A stretch of DNA of 64,000 nucleotides from Balamuthia mandrillaris (Eukaryota > Discosea > Longamoebia > Balamuthiidae). Each line of letters opens with the position of its first letter. Within the stretch, counting starts at the first letter, position 1. The stretch lies in the NCBI GenBank assembly GCA_031835245.1, contig JAVKOQ010000100.1, positions 1 through 64,000 on the forward strand. The letters run 5' to 3'. A program made the position numbers and the translations under genes. Below, in pieces: positions 54,636-64,000 of this stretch. Below the pieces are notes generated by a model that had not been told where the DNA came from, did not search any database, and saw only the letters and a list, made by a program, of their open reading frames with translations.

Positions 54636-55741
54636 TCACATCAACTCAGCGGCCCAACCACGGAAGAGCTCCAAACGACGCTCGAGGTTCTTCCTTTGGT
54701 GGGTGTTCAGAGCGGAGTTGTCCAGGAGTCCCTTCAGGCGAGCCTCCTCCTTTTGCACAAACTCTGTCCCTTTCTTTGCTATCAGGCCCAGGTTGGTTAT
54801 GAGGAACTTTGCCTCTCTGGTTTTTATATTTGTCAGTTTTATCATGTGTTGAAGGAACAAGAGGCAGAGAAGAGGCCGAAGAAAAAGGAAGAAGAAGAAG
54901 AAGCAGGTAAAGGAGAAGAAGCGCATACTCCTGAATGATGCCCTCCAGTTGTTCCATAAGAGTCTCCGCATGGGAGATCATGGAAGCACGTTCCTCGTCT
55001 CCTTTCTGAAGGAACGGCTTTACACTATCCAACAACTCTTTGAACTGTGGAAGTAAAAGAACATGTCATACGTTTCAATATAACAGCGAGTGCTTACGAA
55101 GAACAAGAAGCGTACCCGTGGACTGACGTGAGACAAGATCCATTGTTTTATAGCCAGCCGAGTCTGCTCTCCTTCATATCTACCAACAGCAGCGTCAGCG
55201 GGAAATGATGAGAAGAGGACATAGAAAAGGGCGAAAATTGTATGGAAAGAAGAGAGCGAAAGGAGAGTGGATCGAAGCAGAGCCTGAAGCAACAAAGGAG
55301 AGCGCGGTTTTACGCACCTCAGTGGAACAAAACTTCCTTTGGGGAAGAGCAAAACAGAGGAGCCAGAGGAAAGACCATAGCGAGAGAGCAGCTCATGGTT
55401 GTTCAGTTGTTCTTGAGTGACCGTCCTGGCTATCAACACCTCAGGCACGTTTCTGAAGTCGTCGCCCAACTCTTCCCACTCCTGATCACATCAAATGTGT
55501 TAATTTTGGTTGTGTCTTGCGCTAAAGCTGGTGTCAGTTTTGATTGGAAACCACTTACCTCAACCCCCGCCCATGGCCTTTCCACAAAGTTAACAACAAC
55601 ATAGTTGTGACCACCGACGATCTTGTCCAAGTTTTCTTTATCAAGGCTCAACACATATTCCGAGCGAACCGGCACCAACAACGAGGCAAGAAGGGCCGCC
55701 ACAATCCCAAAGAGTAGCTTGCTGGTGTGAGCAAAAGGCAT
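54636..55741 (-). CDS. ERp29-like ER protein with redox-inactive thioredoxin domain
   Basis: From the ATG at 55741, residues 1-25 are a signal peptide (LLFGIVAALLASLLVPVRS). A thioredoxin fold follows (LDKIVGGHNYVVVNF), but the CXXC site is absent: the chain reads RPWAGVEEWEEL. The C-terminal helical D domain (FKELLDSVKPFLQK, ADEERA-like, YVEKEEARL-like segments, NLERRLELFRGW) matches ERp29/PDI-D proteins, which assist secretory folding without oxidoreductase activity. Four introns are inferred; the central one encodes only unsupported frames. It ends WAAELM with no clear KDEL-type signal, so retention may be weak. Confidence 0.85.
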
Positions 55742-56107
55742 GGCTGCTAACAACAACAATGACAGAACGCTTGGCTATGTCACTTTCAAATACACAGGTA
55801 TAGTGTAACGATAGTTTTTATTTTCTACTCTATTTTTTGTGTTTTTGATTTCTGTTCATATCACAAACTGAACCAATCGGAGAGCGACACGACGGTACGG
55901 AGATTTTGAACAGGAGAAATTCTCCATTTCCAACCGAATTTGAAATTTGAATGAAATTCTAAGTTCGAATTTCGTTTATGTACCTTTGAGTGAATTCTCT
56001 CATGTCGTCACGAAAATGATTAATGCTGTGGAGGTCAAGGAGAGAACAAATGGTGGACCTATTGACCAACAGAACAGCAAAGAAAAAGAAACAGAAAAAG
56101 AAAGAAC
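55742..56107. promoter_or_regulatory. Bidirectional intergenic region
   Basis: 365 bp between the divergent ERp29-like and COMMD5-like genes. A/T-rich with an imperfect AATTTGAAATTTGAAT-like patch near 55931-55950. No element can be named. Confidence 0.4.
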
Positions 56108-56386
56108 ATGAGCAAGGTACCACGGCCTTCCTTTGAGGAGCAAGCCCAGCTGCGCTTCCCCACGCTTAAGAAGTTTGAGTGGCGGGTGGACGTTGCCATC
56201 TCCACCTCGAGCCTCAACCGCGTGCTCCACCCCTCCGTCCTCATGCAGATGACCTTGAGCGACGGCACCATCCGGACCTTCGAGCTGAGCCAAGAGAAGT
56301 TCCACGAGCTGCGCTTCGACGTGGCCCGCCTGCTCAAAGAAATGGACGAGATAGAGAAACTTCCCATCATGAAGATCAACAAATGA
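56108..56386 (+). CDS. COMMD5: Minimal COMM-domain protein, COMMD5-like
   Basis: A single exon of 92 residues. Almost all of it is a COMM domain: FEWRVDVAISTSSLNRVL, PSVLMQMTLSDGTIRTFEL, KFHELRFDVARLLKEM. RVDVAISTSSL with VLMQ is closest to COMMD5. COMMD proteins form the commander complex that recycles cargo from endosomes with retriever. Family members usually have an extra N-terminal helical domain of about 100 residues; here only 19 residues precede the COMM part. An upstream exon could supply it, but none is visible. Confidence 0.88.
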   Translation: MSKVPRPSFEEQAQLRFPTLKKFEWRVDVAISTSSLNRVLHPSVLMQMTLSDGTIRTFELSQEKFHELRFDVARLLKEMDEIEKLPIMKINK

Positions 56387-56715
56387 TTTTATATTTATAT
56401 TTTAATATTTTTATTTTTGTTTTAGAAAAAGAACCAAAAAATTTTTATGTTACGTTTTGCTTGTTGTTGTAGTTATATACACTCTTCTTCTTCTTCTTGT
56501 TCTTGTTCTTTTTCTTCTTGACCTTTTTTTTCGTTCTTCATCTTCTCTTCCGCTTCTTCGATTTCCAAGCTCTTGATGGCCAGCCCCACGGCTTCCTCAA
56601 CACCACCGCTGATTCCGCCCTCATTCCCTCCTCGTCCTCCTCCGCTACCTTCGCTTCCTTCTTCTCCTCCTCCGTTGCCTCCTCCTCCTTTGGCCTTGGC
56701 TTCCGCCGCCTCACA
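56387..56715. other. Convergent intergenic region
   Basis: Between COMMD5-like and the F-box/ankyrin gene. Rich in TTC and CCT runs (56478-56700). Pro/Ser-rich plus frames here are unsupported. Confidence 0.5.
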
Positions 56716-57003
56716 CTATGCCAACAGCCCTCTCACCAGCTTTCGTTCCTGCTCCATGCGAGCCTCTTTCGTCGGGTCGTTAAAGGCCAGGAGAAAGGAG
56801 GAGGTGGAGCAGGAGGAGGGGGAGAGGGAGCCGTATTTCAGGGCGGAGGAGAGGGGCGTGTCTCCCTTGTCGTCGACGGCCAGGGCGGAGGCCCCGTGCT
56901 TCAGGAGGAGGATGATGCAGCGCGAGTGGCAGCCCCATGCTGCTGCATGCAGCGGGGTGTGGTTGTTGCTGTCTCTGTCATGAACGTTTCCTCCTTTTGA
57001 AGA

Positions 57004-57042
<39 letters not shown>

Positions 57043-58498
57043 AGAAGAAGAAGAAGAAGAAGAAGAACAAGAAGAACAAGAAGAAGTTGAAAGGAAGAAA
57101 GGAAGAAAGGAGAAGAACAACAACATTAACAAGAAAGAAAATATTAGTAGCAAAGGAAAAGAATGAAGATAAGAGCTTAGCAATACCTGCAGCAATGAGC
57201 AGCTTGAGGATTTCATGACGTCCATGCTCTGCAGCAAGAAACAATGGAGTGATATGCAGCTTGTTTCTCGCGTGTATGTCTGCCTTCAGCTCTATCAGTG
57301 CAGCAACCACTTCCGTCAAACCCTTGTTATTTAAAAAGTAAGAAGAAGAAGAACAAGAACAAGAAGAAGAAGAAGAACAAGAAGAAGAAGAAGAAGAAGA
57401 ACAAGAACAAGAAGAAGAACAAGAACAACAACAAGAAGAAGAAGAAGAAGAAGAAGAAGAAGAAGAGGAGAATATGAAGAAGAACAACACGATGAAGAAG
57501 AAAAAGGAAACGGAAAAAAGAATTGGGAGAATAACTTGTTGGGCTGCCATATGAACGAGACGTTGACCTCTTCGGTTAGAAGCTTCGATGGAAAGAAAAG
57601 TACGAAGATGAGGATCTCCTGCAATGTGGCAGAAACGACGACAAACTTGCGATACGGTAGGAAGCTCGCTAAGTGGATGTAGTTGCTTGAAGATCTTTTT
57701 GTAATGGTTGTCAACATGTATGCAAAGAAGAAAGGGGGTGAGGAAGAAGACAAGAAGAAGACAAGAAGAAGAAGAACAAGGAGAAATGAACCAAGAAAAT
57801 GAGTTCATCGGAAAGCAGTTCGAAGTAGGTTTGGGTTTGCTCTGAAGGGTCGTGAGGACGAACATCCATCGGTGGTACCGCCGTCACTTTCAACAACCTC
57901 AACAAGGTCTGTGTACTTCTATTCATTGCAGCTTTTGTTGTATAAGACGAAGAAGAAGAACAAGAAGAAGAACATGACAAATCCGAACATACCAACATGA
58001 AACGGCATATCGCCATGCTTGTCAGGCATGTTAAGCAACCAAGGGTACTCCGAGAACAGGTCCTGCGCCAGCTCCACGTTGTCATTCTCGCAAGCGCAGT
58101 GCAACGCCGTCGAAGTGACGACCATTCCTTCTCCGCTTCTTCTCTTCTTTTCTTCTTCTGCGGTGTTGGCAGCTTCCTCCTCCTCCTCTTTCTCCGATTT
58201 TGGTTCTTCTTCCAACACGAGAGGACTCGCGCCTTCGCTCACCATTCGCCTGACGGTCGCTCGGTCGTTGTTCAGGATAGCTGTTGCCTGTTGCCAACCA
58301 CCAAACGAGAAAGAAAGCAAGAGAAAGAGAAGAAATACAGAAAGTTAATAACATGGAAAAGGAATGACTTATAAGACATAAGAAAAAAGATTAGAAAGAA
58401 GTAAGAGAGAAGGTGAAAAAGAAGAAGAAGAAGAAGAAGAAGAAGAAGAAGAAGAACAAGAAGACCATCTTCCAACGCGTTGCTTTCGGGTCGAACAT
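56716..58498 (-). CDS. F-box/ankyrin-repeat protein
   Basis: ATG at 58498 (MFDPKATRWKM) splices to an ankyrin-like segment (ATVRRMVSEGASPLVL; TALHCACENDNVELAQDLF). A middle region spanning two exons (FELLSDELIFLIFKQLHPLS, VSQVCRRFCHIAGDP) fits an F-box that would bind SKP1. More ankyrin repeats follow: GLTEVVAALIELKADI, TPLFLAAEHGRHEILKLLI, TPLHAAAWGCHSRCIILLL, ending near 56716. The likely role is a substrate receptor of an SCF ubiquitin ligase. The Glu-rich loop (EKEEEEEAANTAEEEKK) is low complexity. Three introns are filled with GAA repeats (TTC on the sense strand). The C-terminal end after DTPLSSAL is Ser-rich and uncertain. Confidence 0.78.
57001..57470. repeat. GAA/CAA microsatellites in introns
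   Basis: AAG/GAA runs at 57001-57090 and 57340-57470, plus 57945-57972 and 58418-58462, fall in introns or at the 5' end of the F-box/ankyrin gene. The minus (sense) strand is pyrimidine-rich. Confidence 0.88.
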
Positions 58499-58772
58499 GC
58501 TCTTCTTTTCTTTTGATAGCTTGCCAAACTCGCTTTATCTATTTTCTCTTCAATTCTCCCTTTTCTCTCCTTTTTTTTTATTCACTCTTCTTTTCTTCTT
58601 GTTCTCCTCTTTCTCTTTCTTTCTTTTTCCACAACTTTCTTCTCTTTCTCTATTTTTTCTTCTTTTTTTAACATTACTATATTACCAATATAGCCTTTAA
58701 AAATGTGCAATAAATAACTTATGTTTCACCTTTTTTTAAAAAAAAGGTGTTGCTGCGTTTTCGGCCTTCATG
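58499..58772. other. Intergenic TTC-rich sequence
   Basis: Between the F-box/ankyrin start and the end of the large secreted gene. Plus frames here are Phe/Leu/Ser artefacts of TTC-rich DNA. Confidence 0.5.
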
Positions 58773-61665
58773 TTACGGAAAGTTGCTGCGAATGCAAAAC
58801 GCGCGGTGAGAAGAGGGAGACAAAGTGAAAGAAGACATGAGAAGAAAGAAAGAGGAAGGCAGACGGATGGTCATACCACTCTCCAACCAGAAATAGTGGC
58901 ACCGTTGGTATAGATGTTCGAAGAGTTGCTCTGCGACTTGGCCGCCTCGTTCATGTGGATCAAGTCATTCTCCAAAACGGCTTTCACCGGCAGGCCAAAA
59001 GAAGCAACGGGGCCAAGATACAATGCTCCTCCCTGTCTTCCGTAGTTGCAAACGAAAGAGGAGGAGGTGGCTCGTAGGTTGCCGCCCAGCATGCAAAGAG
59101 CACCTCCCCTGTCACCCTCGTTGCTCTCAAAGTAGGCCGAGTCATCAATGGTGAGAGAGGCGGAAGGGCTGAGAGTGCTGTAGGCGATGGCGCCGCCTTC
59201 GCGCATGGCTTTGTTGAAGAAGAAGAGAGAACTGCTCAAGGCGAGGGAGTGGGCGTAACCTGTGGGTTCTCTGTAGATGGCTCCTCCTGCTCCTGTTAGG
59301 ACAGAAAAGAGGACATAGCACCAAGAAATAAGTTGATATAAAGTAGGCCGTAAGAGAGAAAGAGCAACAAACCAATGATCGCAGTATTTGAGGCAAATAT
59401 ACTCCTCGTAATAACGGTGCTAACTCTAGTGGTATCATACAAGGCTCCTCCGTTGTGGGTCGCAACGCTCGAGTTAAACGTGCATCCATCAATGTAGGCG
59501 TTGGTGACGTCCATCAAAGCAACGCTGCCGCCATTCTTCTCCGCTTTGTTGTTCACAAACTCGGACTCCAGGATTCTGACCTCAGCGAACCCTCCTCCTT
59601 TCACTGCGAGAGCTCCTCCATTGTTTCCCGATTCATTCTCCGTGAAACGGCATCTCTCTATAGTAACTTTGTGCAATGGTGTTGAAGAATTAGAGGAAGT
59701 GGTAAGGTGGACAGCTCCAGATCCAAGATAGCCTTTCGTGCCAGAGATCCAAACGTCTTGAAAGTGAACGGAGATGGGCGTGGTTCCGTTCGATGTTGGG
59801 AGGAGTATGTGGAGAGGACATTCGTGGAAGTGGATGCCTTTGATGGTAAGACGAGGATTATGGAGCGCTATAAAGCTTGGATATTGGCCGCATGCAAGAG
59901 TGGTGGTCTGTGCTGCATAGGGATTGTCTGTTTTGTTTTATTTTTGTGTTTAGTTTAAGAAAGGTAATAAGATTGCTGCAAAAATAAGCGACTGCTACAA
60001 ACAAAAACTCACCATCAGCAGCACGAATAGTGATGGAATAGTTTCCAGGGGGAATGAGAAGGGCGTCCTTGAGTTGGGATCGTCCGGGCAGGATCTTGAT
60101 GACCGTTTCTTGATGCGTGTGACGTAATGCTTGTTGCAAGGTGGAGAAAGGTCTTGCGAAAGAGCCGTCCTGATCATCAAACGGATAGCTTAGGTTGACA
60201 TAATAGACTTGTAATACCAAGTAGAGCGAATAAGTTACAAATACGAATGTTAAAAAAAAAGAAAAAGAAAAATGAGAAGAACAACAAGAAGAAGGAGCTC
60301 AAGAACTGAAGAAGGAGGAGTAGAGGAGGTAGAAAGTCTGAATAAACAGGAAACATAAAGAAAGAAGGAGAAATGTTACAGCTAATCTTGTCATTGATGA
60401 TAACGTCGAATGTAACGTCGACGCATTGCTCCGTTTTGGCACCAACAATCAATGATAGCTCGTCTCCTTTGTGCAACTGCAAATAGGCCTTATCATCTGC
60501 GTATTTGTTTAAAACAACAAACAATCAGCGTCTGTAATGAAAGAAAAGAATGTGGATGACAAGATGAAACCTGCGGAAGAGCAAAACAAGGGAGCTCCAC
60601 AACAATCCCCTCTCCTTATTTCCATGACGGTCTGTTGGCCCGCTCCAGTATCGAACACATAAAGGCCATCCTTAGGAGCTGTATAGCGAAGAACGACTTG
60701 CTTCATGTCGGTGTCGACGTTGGAGCCACAAGTGGAGTGAAGCACGTGGGAGTAGTTGCACGTGTTAACTGCAGCACCAAGAATGTTGGTGCCCAGTTTG
60801 GAGCTATTAAAGTTTCCACAAGAGAAACAACCTTTTTGCAGTTTTGTTAAAGAGAAGGCCTAAAAGAAACGATAACCAAAGAACGAATGGTGAAAACAAA
60901 CCTGTTTTGGGTTTGTAGTGGTTTTTGTTAACGCAGCCAGCCCACAACTGACGGCTAAATTGCCATTGCTTCAGTTTGCCTGACGCTAGTTCCCAGTTCC
61001 TACAGATAGTGCAACACACATACTTCAGTAACTCTCAACTTCTAAATGTCGATACCTCTCTCTCTCTCTCTCTCCACTCACAGCAACATACCAGAGTTTA
61101 ATCTGAGCTCCAACTTCTCCCTTTACGTTTCCACGAATACGAGCTTCTCCAGTAAACAAACCGCGGTGGTGGTCCTTGGGCTGCGCAACAACAAGAGCAG
61201 CAGAAGAAGATTCCGGAGCACAATCCTTTGGGAAGTCATAGTCGATGTGAAGTCCTGTCGTAAACTCCACAAATGGTCCGTTCAAGCCGTAGAGCCGCAT
61301 ATCTAAACGAGGCTGCAGCCAAACGTCTGTCTTGGTTGCTTTTATTTTTAACGGAACCAAGTTAGAAGAATGTGCAGCGAACAATGAGGCAAGAAGAAAG
61401 AAAAAAAAAAAGAGCAAAGAACGAACCAACCAAGATTTCCATGGTGGGAGCATGAACGTTGTAGGAGAGAAAGTTGGAGAAGGATGGCGTCCATCCGCCT
61501 TCAGAGGTGTAAGTCACGCTCCCGTTCAGCTTTCCCAACACTTCAATACCGGCGGTTACTTTGGTGCTCATCTCAACTGTTGACGTTATCCCCGCCTTGT
61601 TTGTTTACCAACAACAAAAGACAGAGATGTTAGGCAAGGAGAGAGAAAAGAGAAGAGAAAAATGG

Positions 61666-61764
<99 letters not shown>

Positions 61765-63240
61765 AAACAACAAAGAAGACAAAAAGACACCTTGATAGGA
61801 ATGCTAAGGGAGATGTAAACAGGGATCCAACCAACGGAAAGAGAGATGCGTGGCAGCTCGATCGTGTAAACCAGCTTCGAGGTGTTGACTGCGGTGACCG
61901 CTCCGGAATGGGTCTCCATCTTAAAGTCCATGTTGGCAAACCACTCTCCTTCCCAGCTGGCAAACATCCTTTCAACGTGCTTCGGAACGTAAGAATAGCT
62001 GTGTTTGAGGTTGTGTTGCATATGAGTAAACCAAAGAGAACGTGGAAAGAATGAAAAGAGACATACTTCCCAAAGTCCAACTCAAAGCGAATGCCAGAGC
62101 GAGACTTGAAGAAGCAGTTATGGCACGCAATCTCCATCTTGTCGTCCACCAAGAGCGGAATGGACTCTTCCGCCTGGCCAGAGGCTGGGTCGTAGTTGTA
62201 GTTCAGTGCTGGTCCCTCAAAGTAGGCTCCTACCGGGCCTGGTTGTGCTCCGTAAAAGTCTTCGGTATATAAACGGATGCTTCCTCTCTCAAAGAGATGC
62301 TGCAAAGAAAGAAGAAAGAAGAAAGAAGAAAGAAGAAAGAAGAAAGAAGAAAGAAGAAAGAAGAAAGAAGAAAGAAGAAACGAGAAACGTTAGTATCAGG
62401 ACAGGTAAGGAAAAGAATTTGAAGACGCACTGCTAGAGGAACTTCCGTGGTGTCGACGATTGCCAACACAGGTCCTTTGCCTGTTACTAACGACAAGCTC
62501 TTCACTCTTCGATAAATAGCGCCTTTTTGTGTTCAAGGACCGGAGAGAGAAGCAGAGCACCAAAGAAGCGACGTTAGAAGACACCGAAAAACATCGCAGT
62601 GGGAAGGCGTAATACCAGCAAGGCCTTGTTCGTCGACGTTGCAGCCCCAAACATGAGATCCCACAAGAACGGCGTGTTCCGGCCACGAACTAACCGCTTT
62701 CTTCACTTCAGCCACATTTCCACCAAACTTTGCACAACAAACAAGAAAGAACAAGGACGTTAAACGTTGAATCGATTGATGTGTAGTTGTTTGCCTCCAG
62801 GAAGAAAACAAGAAGAAGGTTACCTGCAACAAAAGTTGATCAGCGGAACATTTGATGGCCGCGAGGAGCTTGTTGCTCTTCAGCTGATCGAGCGAGACGA
62901 GCTCTGCCGCGTGCTTCACGTCGTACTCGAAGCGGGTGTGAAGACCTTCCGGACTTTGGTGCCGAAAGTGGAGACGGAAGGCTCCCTTCTCCTTGGGATG
63001 CTCCCTCACGGCGCCCAAGCGAAGCGCTGGATGTTCTTGCCAGGAAGAGCTTGTGGCCACATGCTCGTTGCTGCTACGGAAGGCAAAACTTGGGTCGTAG
63101 TCCTGCTGTTGGAGAGGAGGAAGAGGAGAGCCATGGACATGGCTGTAGCGGTGGAAGGAGAAAAGAAGAAACAGCGACAAGAAGAGAAGAGACGAGGCGA
63201 ACGCCGGGAGATGGCAGACAAACACCCTCCTCCTCCTCAT
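58773..63240 (-). CDS. Large secreted beta-helix protein, POMP-like repeats
   Basis: ATG at 63240: MRRRRVFVCHL plus a long hydrophobic stretch forms a signal peptide. The first 800 or so residues have no family I know; they contain a Gly/Trp/Tyr-rich region of paired strands (FEGPALNYNYD, KLVYTIELPRISLSVGW) and Cys pairs. Later come short beta-rich segments (TAPKDGLYVFDTG, like bacterial pre-peptidase-type domains) and PFDDQDGSFARPFSTLQQAL, typical of the entry to a right-handed parallel beta-helix. The C-terminal third has repeated NNGGALAV, HNGGALYD, AGGAIYRE, EGGAIAYS, DRGGALCM and RQGGALYL motifs. GGA/I repeats of this kind occur in polymorphic membrane proteins and protist adhesins. Ten or more introns; a last short exon ends CNFP at 58773. 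Probably a surface or secreted adhesin. Confidence 0.75.
61670..61762. repeat. (GA)n microsatellite in intron
   Basis: About 45 GA units, the longest perfect dinucleotide run here, in an intron of the secreted beta-helix gene. The sense (minus) strand reads CT. Confidence 0.95.
62302..62382. repeat. 7-bp tandem repeat (AAGAAAG)
   Basis: About eleven tandem 7-bp units of the form GAAGAAA in an intron of the secreted beta-helix gene. Confidence 0.9.
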
Positions 63241-63745
63241 GTTTGCACACACACACCAGACCGCGCTTTGGTCAACAGGTTACGCTTCGTGCGGGAGGAG
63301 AATGGTGCGGATGGTGGCTCGTGCCAATTGTGCTTTCTTCCACAAATTCTTCAAAAGAGAGAAAAAAAAAAAAGCCCGGCAGGTGGTAATATTATAGCAC
63401 AGGTGGTTCCCCTGCTAGATACAACAGAGCACACAAGGCAACGAAAGGACGGAAGGAAGCATTCACGTCGACATTATACCATTTTTCAGTGCAACAAGAA
63501 TAGGATAATAATTCCAAGCATTGTTGAAATTCTTACAAGTCATTACTGCCGACGGTCCCCGATCACCCCTCTGGGACCGCTGCTCCTCCTCAATGTCTCA
63601 GCGCTTCAGCCTGGAGATCCCGCCACCCCCATGCCAAGAGCATTTAAAGAAGGTGCCGGAAGGACTTGTCACCAGTTGATTCTTCCTGGGCTGGTGGCAA
63701 CCCCTCCTTCAAGAGATTGGGGACTCGGACCCTGAGAAATATAGC
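63241..63745. other. Divergent intergenic region
   Basis: Between the secreted beta-helix gene and a plus-strand gene at the right edge. A GTGGCAACCCCTCCTTCAAG stretch before 63705 could be a splice acceptor for the latter. Confidence 0.4.
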
Positions 63746-64000
63746 ATGGAGGATGGAAGTGCGGAGCGTGCCAAAGCAATGATAGAGGTTGCCCGTCGCT
63801 ACAGCTCCCTACGACGTTCTATCAAACAACAAGCTCGACATAATCGACTTATTCGGCAGGAGCTCAAGTGCTTGAATACAACCCCAAGCGAAGAACTGGA
63901 GTACATCCAGAGGCGACAAAAGGAGAGAACAACTGCGTGCATCCAGCAAAGTCAGGATGGTAACTGCTCAGCTCTCTACAACTGTGTCCCGTCGGCAGCG
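63746..64000 (+). CDS. Partial coiled-coil protein, runs off the window
   Basis: From the ATG at 63746 a frame reads MEDGSAERAKAMIEVARR, RRSIKQQARHNRLIRQELK, EELEYIQRRQKERTTACIQQ and stays open to the last base, or splices at QDG|GTAACTG (63959-63965). Helix-forming and strongly basic. The same frame can be extended upstream to an acceptor near 63705 (EIGDSDPEKYS), so 63746 may not be the start. No family recognised; the 3' end is outside the window. Confidence 0.45.
   Translation, partial: MEDGSAERAKAMIEVARRYSSLRRSIKQQARHNRLIRQELKCLNTTPSEELEYIQRRQKERTTACIQQSQDGNCSALYNCVPSAA

Noticed and set aside
62767-63735. 322-residue plus-strand ORF near the right end
   Set aside because: Antisense to the first exons of the secreted gene, which has a signal peptide and coherent splicing.
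1-64000. CRISPR arrays, bacterial operons, insertion sequences
   Set aside because: The repeats are satellites or microsatellites and genes have spliceosomal introns. I saw no transposase, reverse transcriptase or integrase.
1-64000. tRNA or rRNA genes
   Set aside because: No cloverleaf with A/B boxes or rRNA core sequence was noticed by eye; a tRNA scan would be needed to exclude small ones.

Overview
The window is the end of a eukaryotic chromosome. It opens with C-rich telomeric repeats (CCCTAA type) and carries intron-rich protein-coding genes on both strands. Genes for talin, CMC2, NDUFAF6, SKP1, a prenylated Rab, BET1, COMMD5 and a BRCT-WGR PARP, together with the CCCTAA telomere, suggest a unicellular member of Amorphea. 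An amoebozoan is my best guess, but the species cannot be fixed from sequence alone. Most introns are GT-AG. I reconstruct two GC-AG introns and one or two very short ones (about 31-35 nt). Many introns are filled with CT, CTT or GAA microsatellites.

Positions 1-3200 are subtelomere. Telomere repeats are followed by a 101-bp tandem array (27-640), a gene-free CT-rich stretch, and a 135-bp tandem array (1566-3180). The two arrays share one dyad-symmetric core. A perfect 20-bp inverted repeat lies at 3426-3472. Positions 3500-11310 are an accessory region. It has doubtful ORFs, a heptad-repeat coiled-coil gene, and two convergent Crinkler (CR)-type genes: a PD-(D/E)XK nuclease-like/protein kinase fusion (6066-8075, +) and a SAM-domain P-loop NTPase (8450-11310, -). 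This pair is the best candidate for an unusual system.

From 11.6 kb the content is mostly housekeeping: a possible Cut8/STS1-like protein, a secreted orphan, HPPD (tyrosine degradation), a PX-BAR sorting nexin, a short-chain dehydrogenase and a GT90-type glycosyltransferase. Talin (about 8 kb) follows, then a membrane-anchored EHD-like GTPase, a Rab and SKP1. Next come a RasGEF, mitochondrial NDUFAF6 and CMC2, a methyltransferase, a YwqK/MORN_2 repeat protein, a PARP, BET1 and a Ca-regulated mitochondrial carrier. The last genes are ERp29-like, COMMD5-like, an F-box/ankyrin protein and a large secreted beta-helix protein. A partial gene runs off the right edge.

Themes recur: vesicle traffic (sorting nexin, Rab, BET1, EHD-like, COMMD), adhesion and signalling (talin, RasGEF), mitochondrial biogenesis (NDUFAF6, CMC2, carrier) and SCF ubiquitin ligase parts (SKP1, F-box protein). 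Frame breaks in HPPD and the GT90 gene may be assembly errors. Exon boundaries were read by eye from splice signals, phase and family conservation; starts and ends given are outer CDS limits including introns.
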